NCBI GenBank assembly: GCA_024743055.1
Contig: JANSXH010000003.1
Coordinates: 62,001-126,000, forward strand
Direction: 5' to 3'
Length of the DNA stretch: 64,000 bases
Source: Pseudomonadota bacterium
GTDB lineage: Bacteria > Pseudomonadota > Alphaproteobacteria > Sneathiellales > Sneathiellaceae
The notes beneath the pieces are model-generated. The model saw nothing but the letters and a program-made list of their open reading frames with translations. It was not told the DNA's origin and searched no databases. Positions 8,868 through 19,238 of this stretch are shown here, piece after piece. The position numbers were made by a program, and so were the translations under genes. How positions within the stretch are numbered: position 1 is the first letter of the stretch; the number at the start of each line of letters is the position of its first letter.

Positions 8868-9836
8868 TCAATTGGGCAAAGCTCTCAACTCTTGTTCTAG
8901 AATACCGTTTATTTCCCCAGGGTCTCGAAGTCTTTTAATATGTGAAAATAGTTCCGGGGATTCCTGATAGGTTCGACCCAGAAGCTTTATCCATTGCTTA
9001 AGCCGTCCGGCCTGACGTGTCTCGTTAGCCATATCCTTCAACCCAATATGATATTCCGTCACGAGCTGAAGAATTCTTGCCCATTCAAAAGCAACTTCCT
9101 GCTCAACCTGTGTCTGATGCGCTGCAATCTCAACCGCGAGGCTGGGTCGAGCAATGATCCCACGACCTATCATAACATGCTCACATCCACTTACTTCGAG
9201 ACATTTATCAAAATCAGGCACAGTCCAGATTTCCCCATTCGCGACCACAGGTATGTCTAGTGCGTCACGAATGGGTCGTAGATACTGCCAATGTGCTGGC
9301 GCTCTGTAACCTTCAAGCTTAGTCCGAGCATGGACAGTAAGCTTGCTTGCTCCTGCTGCAGCTATAGCCTGCGCGTTTTCAAGGGCGAGTGATTTCTCGG
9401 AAAACCCCAGGCGCATTTTGGCGCTAACAGGAATTTCCGCAGGCACGGCTTTTCGAACCTGGTCAACGATATTATGCAATCGGTCCGGCCATTGCAGAAG
9501 TGTGGCGCCCGCATCCCGCCGGTTCACCGTCTTTGCCGGGCAGCCAAAGTTTATATCAATGCCGGGAGCTCCGAGTTCAGCAACGAAAGCCGCATTTTCC
9601 GCCATGACGGTGGGCTCACCACCCATGATTTGTACGTGGACCGGGGTTCCGGCCGAGGTCTTACCGCCCGTTTTTAGTTCTGGACAATACTGATAGAAAA
9701 CGGAGGCAGGATAAAGGTTCTGACTAACCCGAACAAACTCGGAAACGCATAAGTCGATGCCACCAAGATGGGTTAGCAGATCACGCATATAGACATCAAC
9801 AACCCCCTCCATAGGTGCCAAGGTTACCGTTGTCAT
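8868..9836 (-). CDS. dusC: tRNA-dihydrouridine synthase (DusC-type)
   Basis: FMN enzyme that reduces a specific uridine in the tRNA D-loop (position 16 for DusC) using NADPH. 322 residues. The TIM-barrel begins with LAPMEGVVD, the active-site Cys99 sits in INFGCPAKTVN, and later blocks are KMRLGF, TVHARTKLEGYRAP, VVANGEIW and MIGRGIIARP, all closely matching DusC proteins, with the DusC-like FVRV and CPEL stretches near the N-terminus. ATG start at 9836 with no strong ribosome site. It diverges from amn across a 130-bp gap. Confidence 0.92.
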   Translation of the reverse strand: MTTVTLAPMEGVVDVYMRDLLTHLGGIDLCVSEFVRVSQNLYPASVFYQYCPELKTGGKTSAGTPVHVQIMGGEPTVMAENAAFVAELGAPGIDINFGCPAKTVNRRDAGATLLQWPDRLHNIVDQVRKAVPAEIPVSAKMRLGFSEKSLALENAQAIAAAGASKLTVHARTKLEGYRAPAHWQYLRPIRDALDIPVVANGEIWTVPDFDKCLEVSGCEHVMIGRGIIARPSLAVEIAAHQTQVEQEVAFEWARILQLVTEYHIGLKDMANETRQAGRLKQWIKLLGRTYQESPELFSHIKRLRDPGEINGILEQELRALPN

Positions 9837-9966
9837 ATTTTATAGTTTTCTGTCATAGCCAATATTATTGTCCTGTCACAATTTAGTGCTAAAATAGCCC
9901 GGAACATAGAAAGATTAAAATTACGGAACTGTCATAGGGGCAGTTCACAGGAAAAGGAAGATATAA

Positions 9967-11460
9967 ATGAATGAGACTCTGTATTCTACAGACACCCCTC
10001 ATGGCCAAGCCACCAATCTCAAAGAATATACAAATGCCGCAGAAGCCGTCACCCGTATCCGAGAGATATACGACGAAAATGCCGCAAAAATAAAGACCAG
10101 GTTCGCAGCCTTTGAAGCCGGAGATAAGACGAGCCCTTCTGAAGAAGCTTACTACCCCTATCTCGGCCTGACGATCGCGGCCGGAGACATCAATTTAAGC
10201 GGCAAGCTTGCTTATGGAAAAATCGATGCTGCAGGTAGTTTTGGAACCACCCTAACCCAGCCTGCTTTGTTCGAAAGCTATTTTAAAGAGCAAATAAACC
10301 TAATTCTGGAAAACCATAAAAGGCCAGTAGTCGTTGGTCAGAGCAATCGGTCGATGCCGCTGCCTTTTGTAATTGAATCTGCCTCTTCAGACGTCTCCGC
10401 AGATGATATGCAAGCCTTACAGAGTATATTCCGGATGCCGGATCTTGCTCGCATCAACGATAGTGTAGCCAACGGCACATACGTTCCGCCTGAATTTGGA
10501 CCGAGACCTTTGTCGCTGTTTACGGCTCAGCGTGTAGATTATTCCCTACTTCGGTTGTCCCATTATACAGGGACTGCACCAGAACATTTTCAACGCTTTA
10601 TCCTTTTTACTAATTACCAGCGATATGTGGATGAGTTCATCCAATATGGCAAGGATCAGGTGGAAAATGGCAATGAATACAGGGCCTTTGTTGAGCCGGG
10701 TAATGTCGTGACGCCAAACACCCGTCTGACGGACGATCCGGCAGAAGGTGTTGCCCCCAAACATCTGCCACAAATGCCGGCCTATCATCTTGTGCTGGAT
10801 AAACATATGGGTATTACCCTGGTCAATATCGGTGTCGGACCATCAAATGCCAAAACCATAACGGACCATATCGCTGTATTGAGGCCTCACTGCTGGCTCA
10901 TGGTTGGGCATTGTGGTGGATTGCGAAGAACACAGCGGCTAGGGGACTATGTCCTGGCCCACGCCTATGTGCGGGAAGATCATGTCCTGGATGAGGACAT
11001 TCACCCATCGGTACCCCTGCCTGCGATTGCTGAGATTCAAGTGGCTTTGACCGAAGCTGTGGCCAGGGCAGCAGATCTGTCCCATGAGAGTTCGAGTCTT
11101 AAAGAACATTTCAGGACCGGGACCGTCTATACGACAGATGATCGGGACTGGGAGTTACGCCACAAGGAGTTAGCCATCCGTTTTAATCAAAGCCGGGCCA
11201 TTGCTGTGGATATGGAATCCGCCACAATCGCGGCAAATGGTTATCGATTCAGGGTTCCTTACGGTACGTTGCTCTGTGTCTCAGACAAACCTATTCACGG
11301 AGAGATAAAGCTACCGGGCATGGCCAATAAATTTTATGAAGGCCGAACGGCAAAGCATTTGCATATCGGTATTGATACGTTGCGTCAGCTGCGAATTGGT
11401 GGTGTGGAGAGCCTGCATTCCCGCAAACTCAGAAGCTTCGACGAGCCTGCCTTCCGCTAG
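9967..11460 (+). CDS. amn: AMP nucleosidase
   Basis: Hydrolyses AMP to adenine and ribose 5-phosphate, a purine-salvage and energy-balance enzyme. 497 residues, the expected length for the long Amn proteins: an N-terminal AMN-specific domain (about 1-190), then the nucleoside phosphorylase-like domain with VGHCGGLRRTQRLGDYVLA and the substrate-binding VDMESATIAANGYRF and LCVSDKPIHGE. Start supported by AAGGAAG just upstream of the ATG. A short inverted repeat (GAACTG and CAGTTC) lies about 30 bp before the start. The gene overlaps the convergent hydrolase by 4 bp at its 3' end, leaving no room for a terminator. Confidence 0.95.
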   Translation: MNETLYSTDTPHGQATNLKEYTNAAEAVTRIREIYDENAAKIKTRFAAFEAGDKTSPSEEAYYPYLGLTIAAGDINLSGKLAYGKIDAAGSFGTTLTQPALFESYFKEQINLILENHKRPVVVGQSNRSMPLPFVIESASSDVSADDMQALQSIFRMPDLARINDSVANGTYVPPEFGPRPLSLFTAQRVDYSLLRLSHYTGTAPEHFQRFILFTNYQRYVDEFIQYGKDQVENGNEYRAFVEPGNVVTPNTRLTDDPAEGVAPKHLPQMPAYHLVLDKHMGITLVNIGVGPSNAKTITDHIAVLRPHCWLMVGHCGGLRRTQRLGDYVLAHAYVREDHVLDEDIHPSVPLPAIAEIQVALTEAVARAADLSHESSSLKEHFRTGTVYTTDDRDWELRHKELAIRFNQSRAIAVDMESATIAANGYRFRVPYGTLLCVSDKPIHGEIKLPGMANKFYEGRTAKHLHIGIDTLRQLRIGGVESLHSRKLRSFDEPAFR

Positions 11461-12341
11461 GCTCTCTTCAAATGAGGCAAGATCAAATCACTCAGATGTC
11501 TGCACAGGGCCGGGGAAAGATCGTGACCCATGCCTTCAACCAGCTCTAACCGAGAATTTGGGATCAAGCGCGCCGTATCTTCACCAGCCTCATGGGGAAT
11601 GAGAAGATCATCCTTACCATGAATGACTAACGTTGGCGCCGTTATGCCGGGAAGTTCCCGCGTCCGGGAGTTTTGCGCTTGGACAGCCGTATATTGGCGT
11701 AAATAGCCTGTGGGGCAGAAACAACGTTGCACACAAGTGCGGACATGCTCGGTAAGTTCTTCGCGATCCCAGCGGAACCCTGGACTACCGATAACGTCAT
11801 TCACCTCCAACCCAAAGGCTACGACATCCTCTAAATCCTCACTGGCTGGCGCTTTCATCAAAACGGACATGGCAGCGGCGGCAGGGGGCGGGAGCATCTT
11901 GCTGCCGCTCGTAGACATAATCGATGTCAAGGACAGAACCCGATCCGCATAGAATATGGCCATGAGCTGGGCAATCATACCGCCCATAGACATACCGATA
12001 ATATGAGCTTTTTGAATGGACAATGCGTCCATCAGTCCAGCTACGTCTCCAGCCATATCACTGATATGATATGGTATTTTTGGGGATTCGCCAGCCTGGA
12101 GCTGCTCTGTGATGCCTTGAAGATCCGGCACCCCAAGTTCTTCCAGCTTTTGGGATAGCCCAATATCGCGGTTGTCAAACCTGACAACATAGTAGCCCGC
12201 ATCGGCGATTTTCTGACAAAAGAAGGTCGGCCAGTCAATCAGTTGAAAACCCAGACCAGCAATCAGGATAGCCGCAGGATTTTCCGGGGAGCCGAACGTT
12301 TCATATTCAAGCTGCAGCCCATTGCTGATTAGATGCGCCAT
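11457..12341 (-). CDS. Alpha/beta-fold hydrolase
   Basis: 294 residues with the alpha/beta hydrolase fold: the oxyanion stretch LIAGLGFQLIDW, the strand with RFDNRDIGLS, the nucleophile elbow GMSMGG (Ser118), an Asp in the HGKDDLLIP block and the late His in EGMGHDLSP. This completes a Ser/Asp/His triad. The DNRD-GLS motif and the lid region resemble esterases of the aclacinomycin-methylesterase/RdmC-like group, but the substrate is unknown. It has AGAGAG before the ATG, is convergent with amn (4-bp overlap), and lies downstream of trxA beyond that gene's terminator, so it is probably transcribed alone. Confidence 0.88.
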   Translation of the reverse strand: MAHLISNGLQLEYETFGSPENPAAILIAGLGFQLIDWPTFFCQKIADAGYYVVRFDNRDIGLSQKLEELGVPDLQGITEQLQAGESPKIPYHISDMAGDVAGLMDALSIQKAHIIGMSMGGMIAQLMAIFYADRVLSLTSIMSTSGSKMLPPPAAAAMSVLMKAPASEDLEDVVAFGLEVNDVIGSPGFRWDREELTEHVRTCVQRCFCPTGYLRQYTAVQAQNSRTRELPGITAPTLVIHGKDDLLIPHEAGEDTARLIPNSRLELVEGMGHDLSPALCRHLSDLILPHLKRA

Positions 12342-12365
12342 ATCTCTCTATCCCTTTTCACTCAC

Positions 12366-12391
12366 AAAAAAGCGGACCATTTGGCCCGCTT
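12366..12391 (-). terminator. Intrinsic terminator after trxA
   Basis: On the minus strand a 9-bp stem (AAGCGGGCC with GGUCCGCUU, one G-U pair) and a four-base loop are followed directly by six U. It begins about 22 bp past the trxA stop codon. Confidence 0.9.
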
Positions 12392-12413
12392 CTTATCCGG
12401 ATAAATAGGTACT

Positions 12414-12734
12414 TTATCCGACGGATTTAATCCAGTCTTCGATTTGGCCTTTCGGAGAAGCGCCAACCTTGGTTCCAGCTATCTCGCCGTCTTTGAACAG
12501 CATCAAAGTCGGAATCCCTCTAACACCATATTTCGTAGGTGTGTTCGGGTTTTCGTCGATATTGATCTTGGCGACAGTGAGGGCATCTCCCATTTCCTGG
12601 GAAATTTCATCAAGAGCCGGGGAAATCTGCTTACAGGGTCCGCACCATTCTGCCCAGAAATCAACAAGTACAAGGCCTGAGCTATCAAGCACATCCTCTT
12701 TGAAGGAGGTGTCGGTGACATTCGTCGTGGTCAT
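12414..12734 (-). CDS. trxA: Thioredoxin 1
   Basis: Small disulfide reductase that passes electrons from thioredoxin reductase to ribonucleotide reductase and many other targets. 106 residues; active site WCGPC (Cys31, Cys34) preceded by LVDFWAEW, with the cis-Pro in [12 protein letters not shown] and the GA-P-K-tail. The start at 12734 has GAGGA four bases upstream. It lies 115 bp after addA on the same strand with its own possible promoter in the gap and a clear terminator after it. The addA-trxA neighbourhood is common in alphaproteobacteria. Confidence 0.97.
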   Translation of the reverse strand: MTTTNVTDTSFKEDVLDSSGLVLVDFWAEWCGPCKQISPALDEISQEMGDALTVAKINIDENPNTPTKYGVRGIPTLMLFKDGEIAGTKVGASPKGQIEDWIKSVG

Positions 12735-12806
12735 AATATCCTCTTAACGGTCTAAGGGTGACAAGGGTCTGATCCGCGCCCCGGCAGACAGATCACTTAA
12801 CTATTA

Positions 12807-12839
12807 GATATAATTACGTACGCACAGGCTTTCCGTCAA
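12807..12839 (-). promoter_or_regulatory. Possible trxA promoter
   Basis: In the addA-trxA gap, the minus strand reads TTGACG at 12839-12834, then an AT-rich stretch with TTATATC ending at 12807. The -35 is good, but the spacing to the best -10 is 19-21 bp, longer than ideal. The assignment is tentative. Confidence 0.35.
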
Positions 12840-12849
12840 GAGACTGTCA

Positions 12850-15800
12850 TCACACCTCCGTTGGGGGCAGAACCATGAGATGAGGTCCATCTGTCCATAA
12901 AAGGGCTGTTTTGATGGGCTTTCCCGGATATATATCAGCCAGTGCCTGTCGATAAATTTCCATCTGCCTAAGATAAATCTTTGGAACATCCTCAATGTTC
13001 TTAGGAGAAGGGCGATTGGTTTTATAATCAACTACCAGAATTTCATTCGCACCAACCAGCAACCGATCTATCTGTCCGGACATGACCCGATCACCAAAAA
13101 CCCCGGTTATGGGCACTTCAGCCTGGCTTTCAGGTCCAAAAATATTTGAAAACTCATGATGATTCAATACTTTAAGGGTTTCCGCCAAGATGGCGTCACG
13201 GCTCCTGGCATCCAGGCCATTGGCGGGTCGGGAAAGCCAGGCCGCCGCTATTTCCTCCCTTTTTGAGGGATCTACCTGAGGAAGGGTTTCCAGCAACTTA
13301 TGAATTATCAAGCCACGATGAAACCTTTTCCCGGAATCCTGGCCAAGCGGCGACTGGACTGCAGGCTCTTCATCGGGGCGGGACGGAACAAGGGGTTGTG
13401 GTGGCGACGGTTCTTGAGGTGCCGGCTGTTTTAACCAAGACGGTAAGGATGGGGTTTCCATCGCTTTCGGAGGTAAATCGTCCTGGATATCGACGGACGC
13501 TCCAGAGGACCGACGGCGCGCCACTTCACCCCAGGGTAACTCAATCTCCTCAAAACCTCCATCAAAAGCGGCATCAATCAGCTCATACCAACAATCGGTC
13601 GGTCGTTTGTTTATGCCCTCCCAACCGCAAATATAAAGTCGGTCTTCAGCTCGGGTTAGTGCAACATACAGTAATCTTTTTTTCTCTTCCTGCTGCCTGG
13701 ATCGAGCTGCAGCACGTGCCGCTGCCGTAAGCGGGTCATCATTTGCCGTTTTCACAGGCCACAGCGGCAACGGAGATTCATCCTCGGTCCAAAAAATGGA
13801 CGGTGCCGCATGTGTCGATTGGCAAGTATCCGGCAGAATGACGATGGGGGCCTGCAATCCTTTTGATCCATGAACTGTCAGGACTCGAACCTCATTCCGC
13901 CCCTGCTCCATATCCCGCTTGACCTCAGCGGCACCTGCCTCGATCCAATGCAGGAAAGCTTGTAAGGAGGTTGCCTCTGTTCGTTGATAATTCAGGGCAA
14001 GTGTCAGAAATTCCTCAATTGGATCCGCGGCCTCTTGACCGAGACGAGAGAGCAACTTTTCCCGGCCCTTTAGTCGCCCGAGAATATCAGCAAAGAATTC
14101 ATAAACGGGAACATAGTCAGCCTGTGCCAGTATTTGCCGAAGGAACTTCTCGGCTTCACTAAAGACCGGAATTCCGGTCTTATTGTCGCGTAAAGCCCGC
14201 CACAAACTATCTTTACGTCGATAGGCCAATTCAAACAACTGTCCATCATCGCAACCGACAAACGGGCTTTTTAGAACAACTGCAAGGTTGAGATCATCTT
14301 CCGGCAATAAAGCAAATTTTGCGAGGGCAATCAAATCCTTAACTGCTAATTGCTCCGTCAGCACCATACGATCGGTGCCGGCGACGGGAATATCAGCCTG
14401 TTTCAAAGCCCGGACCATGTGACTAAAGAAGGCATTGCGCCGCTGAACAAGGATCATAACATCCTGAGGCGCGATCTTTCTTCCTGTTGATCCCAGAATT
14501 TCTGAAGTATCGAACCAATGTCGAATTTGGGTCGCAATATTCTTGGCTAATCGGGCCTCAGGACGTCTTCCCAAGCCCTGAACAATTGGGACATCCCAGG
14601 GATCCGACGAAATTGTTTCTTCAGGCTTTACAGTCGGCCATATCTCAACAAGGCCGGCTTGGCCAGCCCGTTTGACCAGATGCCGAACTGTCTCTCCAGA
14701 AGAGGTCAAGCCCTGTCTGGCTGGTTCAGGGTCAAAGACCCGGTCGACGAGGTCCAGCACAGCATCAGTGGAGCGAAAGGAAAGTTCAAGAGGAACTGTG
14801 CGCCAGTATTTGGCCGCAGCTTCGGCTTTTTTTTCAAATCCTTCGCGCATCTTGTCGAAAACGCGCGGGTCGGCTCCCTGAAAGGAATAAATGGACTGTT
14901 TTTCGTCACCCACAACAAACAGGGTACGGTCAGTCTCTACCGCGCCTTTGCCCGAGAAAAATTCCTCTGCCAAGGCTCCGACAACCTGCCACTGATCGGG
15001 ACTCGTGTCCTGAGCTTCATCAACCAGGATATGCTCCACCCCACCGTCCAGTTTAAACATCACCCAAGGAGCCGCTTGAGAACCGGTGAGCAGATCACGC
15101 GTTTTCAGGATGAGGTCATCGTAATCAAGCTTGCCGCGACGGTGTTTTTCGTCTTCATAAAGCTCAATTAGTGATAACCCAATGCAAACCAGGGCCCGCG
15201 TGGTCGTCAAAACGCGAATTTTCCGACGGTTTTCTTCCACTTGCACCAGGCGAGCCGCCTCTTCAGACATAACCTCTAAAATGTCCGGGCAGGCCTCTAC
15301 CGTTGCCTTTGTAGCTAGTTGGGACGGCGCTCGAGGGTCACCTTTTTGGGTGAGAAAGCCATCAAGATACTGAGGATAAAGCCTTGCTCTGTCTTCTGGA
15401 TGGGTGAGCCATGGCGCCATGCTCGCTGCCCGCTTTTTATCCCGAGCGCTGCCTGTTTCCAAGGCTGCAACCGCCTGCCGCAATCCAGGGCCATCGAAAC
15501 AATCCTCCTCAGCGGCCTGCTCAACTAGCTCGTTTTCAGAAATTAACGGATCAATTCCAATTTTTTGAGCTAGGGCATCGGTAATGGCCTCCAGACTTTT
15601 ATAATGACGGAATAACCATAGAAGATGGCTTCGTTTCGAACTTAAGGACTTAATCAAATCGCCAAAGTCATTTTCATTGACCTTTTCACTAACCAAGCGC
15701 AATGCGGCGGTCAGTGAAGACTGCTCGGGGTCTTTACTTCTTAGAAGCAGGACATCCCTGGCATGGCCAATAATCTCATCCGCTGTTCTTTCATCCATCA

Positions 15801-16245
15801 CTTCAAATGTGGGTGGAAGGCGCGCTTCCAAGGGAAAACGGCCCAAGACAGATTCACAGAACGAATGGATAGTCTGGATCTTCAAGCCGCCAGGAGCGTC
15901 CAGTACGAGTGCAAAAAGCCGACGTGCTTGGAGCATCTCCTTTGCCGAGGGTGTCTGTCCGAGCAAGTCTTCAAGGCTTTGTTTAAGCTCCCCTTCCGCC
16001 ATAACCGACCAGCTACCCAAAGTCATGTTTAAACGGTTTGCCATTTCCGCTGCTGCTGCCTTGGTAAAGGTAATGCAGAGAATTTTCTCGGGTCGCGTTC
16101 CCATCAACATTAACCGAAGGCATCTTTCCACCAACACCCGGGTTTTGCCAGATCCCGCAGATGCAGAAACCCAGACAGACTGCTCCGGGTTGGACGCGGC
16201 CTTTTGCAGAGCGATCCCCTCTTTGACAAGATCTTCGACAGTCAT
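12850..16245 (-). CDS. addA: AddA helicase-nuclease subunit (double-strand break repair)
   Basis: Large subunit of the AddAB complex, which unwinds and resects DNA ends before RecA-dependent recombination (RecBCD counterpart). 1131 residues: UvrD-type helicase with Walker A ASAGSGKT (28-35), LDYDDLI, Walker B LVDEAQDTSPDQW, GDEKQSIYSFQGA, SFRST, the late helicase motifs VRVLTVHGSKGLQAP and LLYVALTRAEDRLYI, then a C-terminal RecB-like nuclease domain with the catalytic stretch GQIDRLLVGANEILVVDYKT. The ATG at 16245 overlaps the addB stop (ATGA), suggesting translational coupling. The length is normal for alphaproteobacterial AddA. Confidence 0.96.
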   Translation of the reverse strand: MTVEDLVKEGIALQKAASNPEQSVWVSASAGSGKTRVLVERCLRLMLMGTRPEKILCITFTKAAAAEMANRLNMTLGSWSVMAEGELKQSLEDLLGQTPSAKEMLQARRLFALVLDAPGGLKIQTIHSFCESVLGRFPLEARLPPTFEVMDERTADEIIGHARDVLLLRSKDPEQSSLTAALRLVSEKVNENDFGDLIKSLSSKRSHLLWLFRHYKSLEAITDALAQKIGIDPLISENELVEQAAEEDCFDGPGLRQAVAALETGSARDKKRAASMAPWLTHPEDRARLYPQYLDGFLTQKGDPRAPSQLATKATVEACPDILEVMSEEAARLVQVEENRRKIRVLTTTRALVCIGLSLIELYEDEKHRRGKLDYDDLILKTRDLLTGSQAAPWVMFKLDGGVEHILVDEAQDTSPDQWQVVGALAEEFFSGKGAVETDRTLFVVGDEKQSIYSFQGADPRVFDKMREGFEKKAEAAAKYWRTVPLELSFRSTDAVLDLVDRVFDPEPARQGLTSSGETVRHLVKRAGQAGLVEIWPTVKPEETISSDPWDVPIVQGLGRRPEARLAKNIATQIRHWFDTSEILGSTGRKIAPQDVMILVQRRNAFFSHMVRALKQADIPVAGTDRMVLTEQLAVKDLIALAKFALLPEDDLNLAVVLKSPFVGCDDGQLFELAYRRKDSLWRALRDNKTGIPVFSEAEKFLRQILAQADYVPVYEFFADILGRLKGREKLLSRLGQEAADPIEEFLTLALNYQRTEATSLQAFLHWIEAGAAEVKRDMEQGRNEVRVLTVHGSKGLQAPIVILPDTCQSTHAAPSIFWTEDESPLPLWPVKTANDDPLTAAARAAARSRQQEEKKRLLYVALTRAEDRLYICGWEGINKRPTDCWYELIDAAFDGGFEEIELPWGEVARRRSSGASVDIQDDLPPKAMETPSLPSWLKQPAPQEPSPPQPLVPSRPDEEPAVQSPLGQDSGKRFHRGLIIHKLLETLPQVDPSKREEIAAAWLSRPANGLDARSRDAILAETLKVLNHHEFSNIFGPESQAEVPITGVFGDRVMSGQIDRLLVGANEILVVDYKTNRPSPKNIEDVPKIYLRQMEIYRQALADIYPGKPIKTALLWTDGPHLMVLPPTEV

Positions 16246-19238
16246 TCGGGGACCTCCCCGTCAGACCACTCCTTAACCCGCGCGAGATGCTCATAATCGT
16301 TGAATCGCCCGGGTATATCTGGCCTCGGCAAACTCAAATAAGGGGTCGCCTGTTTATCAAACATTACAATGAGGCGCTGCAGTCCCTCATAGGCGGCTTC
16401 TGCGAGTTCCTCAGCCGGAATGTCTTTGCCCGCCGGTCTTAAAAATCCCGGAGGATCTCCACCGCTCAAACGAATATAGGAAAGTTCGGATACCGGTCCC
16501 GCAGGCAAACCCGCAAATCCCTTGTGCAAAATCATACTGGCTTCGAGGGCCAATTGCGGGGCCATTCCGGTTTCGACTTCCCGAACAGATGGCAAAACAC
16601 CCGTTTTATAGTCAAGGATAGCAAGGCTACCATCTTCTCGTCTGTCAATTCGATCTGCTGTACCGCTAAGGACAAAATTATCATGTGGGGCTGCAATTGT
16701 AATTTTTCCTTTAGCCTCCACAGCCAAGGAGGAGTAGGAGGTGCGGCGGATCCTTTCAAACTCAATGAACCAGTCGGCGATACGCTCAAACCGTGGCCAC
16801 CAGAAAGCCCAGACTGCGGGATAGTTCAAGACATCGCCAAAGGCTTCCTCTCCAATCTCAAGAAGGCGGCCTCGAGGATCTTGCGGGAACTCTCTCGGAT
16901 AGGCCAAAATAAATCTTTCGAGGGCTTCGTGTATGAAATTACCTCGATCGGCTGCTCCTGGATCCTCGGCAATATCTGCCAATGGTCTTAAATTCAAAAT
17001 GCTTTCCGCAAATATTGAGTAAGGATCCTTCAGCCATTTCTCGATCCGCGTGACCGAAAGCTGACGGGGACGGGCAGAGACGGGTGGCGTTGGTCTGGGA
17101 GGAGCCACAGGCTTGTACTCCTTCGGCTGGTCAAGCTGGCTTTGCCAGGTGATCGCCGTGTTCGCAGCTTCGCCGACCATATTCAGCCCGAATTTCTTGA
17201 GCAACGTCTCCAACCTCAATAGCCAACGCGATGGGACGGTGGGGGTTCCTTCAACCTTTTCTGCCCGGGTCAAAACAACCTGGCTCGAGCAAAAAGCTTG
17301 CTGAAAATCATGAGCTGACAACCCCAGCCTTTGCTCTGGTAGGGGAAGCTTGAACTCTTGGCGCATGGGACGACTCATCCATGGATCATTTCCGGCATCT
17401 GGAGGCCAGACGCCGTCGTTTAAGCCACCCATGACAACCAGGTCCGCCCTTTGCAGTCGACCTTCGATCGGGCCCCAAATCTGTAGTCTCGGATGTCCCC
17501 CATAGGGGCGCCTGACCATCCGGCCTGTCATCAGAATATCCAGCAACTCCGGCCAGGCAGAAGCGGAGAATCCCTCTATGACGTCAGATGCGCGAAGAAG
17601 CTCGGAGACAAAACCCGCCGCCGCTTCTCCGAATACCCCTTCCCACAAGCGAGCACTTTTCCCTTCTTCCGATACAGACAACTGTTCCGAAAACCGTATG
17701 AACTCAGTCAGGAAGGGCTTAAGCCCAATTTCAGTTTGATTTGACAGGGCTTCAACTGGAGTTGCCAACTCGGCCAGGATCTTCAGCCAGATCTGCAATT
17801 CTGAATAATCAACATCTGTTCGAGCTTCTGAAACAGCGTCAAGGGTGCGGACAAGTCCATCAAATCCAGCGGCGGGAGCCGGGCCCCTCAATATTGTTTT
17901 TTCCAATGCCCGAACATGCCGCCGGAATTGTTCCGGGGCATGGCCCATGCTTGAAAATGGGTGTTTGAGGAGAGCGAGGAGTGCGATTGGTGACGCATTT
18001 TCTGCAAAAAGATTGGCGACAAGTCTTAAAAAAACTCCCGGGGGTGATTGATCAAGACTCGTTCCCGCACTGTCATCAACTTCTATGTCCCAGCGAAGCA
18101 ATTCTGCCGCAACACGACGGGATAAATCACGGTCCGGAGTAATGAGTACGGCCGTTTTGTCTTTTGTCTCGAGGGCTTCTCGCAACAGCAAGGCAATAGT
18201 TTGAGCTTCAGCTTGGGGATCTAGGCAATCGAGACGTTGAACTCTAGCAATAGCATTATCGCTAGGTGGTGCGGCTGTTTGCCAACGATCAGTTGTCATT
18301 GCAGGCCGCAAAGCCTGAGATAAAAATGCTGCGCGTCCGGAGGAGGAGCTTCTGGCTTCCTCCATACTAAGATCTTCAATATCTTCCCGATGGAGTCGCA
18401 GGGATTTCAGCAGGCGCGCAAGACCATGTTGGGCGTGCGTAGGATCTTCCAGAACCGCCTCCCAGGCGACATCGTCCAGATGACGGTCAAGGCCTGGCAG
18501 GATAACAGTGCCATTGGGCAAACCGGCAACTGTCTTTAGCAATTCGGCGGTTGCTGGAATGGAACCAGTAGACCCAACTGCATAGACTGGATCCTCAATG
18601 GGGTTTTCCTTCCAATGCAGAGCTTGAGCTCTTAACAGCAGGTCCCGACGTCTGGACGGATCAATGCACCCTTCCTCTTCCAGGATAAGAGGCCATGCAC
18701 GGCTCAGAATCTCGAGAAATTCCAGTGTAATCTGCCAGTGCTCCGCATATTCTGCCGGAACAAGGTGTTTCAAATCGGCCAAATCAAGCCCTTCGGTATG
18801 TACCTGGTCGAGAAGTCGAGCCAGTTCCTTTGCCAAACTGGCGGCCTGAGCGATGCCCTCGCGATCGCCGGAGCGAGCCTGGATCAATCGGCTCAACAAT
18901 AACTGACGGCGCAATGTATCAATCGCTGGCGGCAGGGTTAAAACGGTCTCACCTGCACCACCAACTCCAGGTTCCCCTTCCAGAAGAAGCTCATCTTCCT
19001 CAACATCTCCAATCGGACGCATACGCGGCAAAATCAGAGGTCGGCCCGCAGTCTCTCTCAGAAAAGCGTTTTGCAGGGCGCGCGCAGCGCGGCGGGTGGT
19101 GGTCAGGATTGTTACAGATCCTAACTCCTGCTGGCTGGCGCCATGGCGCCGCAATAGCTCTTTCGCCAAAACATCCAAAAAAGAAAATTCTGGCGGTATG
19201 TTAAATACGCTTGGTTTTAAAAGTGAGGAGTTACTCAC
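16242..19238 (-). CDS. addB: AddB helicase-nuclease subunit (double-strand break repair)
   Basis: Partner of AddA. 998 residues; the N-terminal inactivated helicase-like domain has TTTRRAARAL, typical of alphaproteobacterial AddB, and a middle region with GPIEGRLQRADLVVMGGLNDGVWP. The C-terminal nuclease domain carries ARPRQLSVTRIEKWLKDPY, an Asp/Asp-x-Lys core in LSGTADRIDRREDG and LAILDYKTG. The start is GTG at 19238, whose GTGA overlaps the murU stop. The addA start overlaps its own stop. Downstream order addA then trxA. Confidence 0.95.
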   Translation of the reverse strand: MSNSSLLKPSVFNIPPEFSFLDVLAKELLRRHGASQQELGSVTILTTTRRAARALQNAFLRETAGRPLILPRMRPIGDVEEDELLLEGEPGVGGAGETVLTLPPAIDTLRRQLLLSRLIQARSGDREGIAQAASLAKELARLLDQVHTEGLDLADLKHLVPAEYAEHWQITLEFLEILSRAWPLILEEEGCIDPSRRRDLLLRAQALHWKENPIEDPVYAVGSTGSIPATAELLKTVAGLPNGTVILPGLDRHLDDVAWEAVLEDPTHAQHGLARLLKSLRLHREDIEDLSMEEARSSSSGRAAFLSQALRPAMTTDRWQTAAPPSDNAIARVQRLDCLDPQAEAQTIALLLREALETKDKTAVLITPDRDLSRRVAAELLRWDIEVDDSAGTSLDQSPPGVFLRLVANLFAENASPIALLALLKHPFSSMGHAPEQFRRHVRALEKTILRGPAPAAGFDGLVRTLDAVSEARTDVDYSELQIWLKILAELATPVEALSNQTEIGLKPFLTEFIRFSEQLSVSEEGKSARLWEGVFGEAAAGFVSELLRASDVIEGFSASAWPELLDILMTGRMVRRPYGGHPRLQIWGPIEGRLQRADLVVMGGLNDGVWPPDAGNDPWMSRPMRQEFKLPLPEQRLGLSAHDFQQAFCSSQVVLTRAEKVEGTPTVPSRWLLRLETLLKKFGLNMVGEAANTAITWQSQLDQPKEYKPVAPPRPTPPVSARPRQLSVTRIEKWLKDPYSIFAESILNLRPLADIAEDPGAADRGNFIHEALERFILAYPREFPQDPRGRLLEIGEEAFGDVLNYPAVWAFWWPRFERIADWFIEFERIRRTSYSSLAVEAKGKITIAAPHDNFVLSGTADRIDRREDGSLAILDYKTGVLPSVREVETGMAPQLALEASMILHKGFAGLPAGPVSELSYIRLSGGDPPGFLRPAGKDIPAEELAEAAYEGLQRLIVMFDKQATPYLSLPRPDIPGRFNDYEHLARVKEWSDGEVPE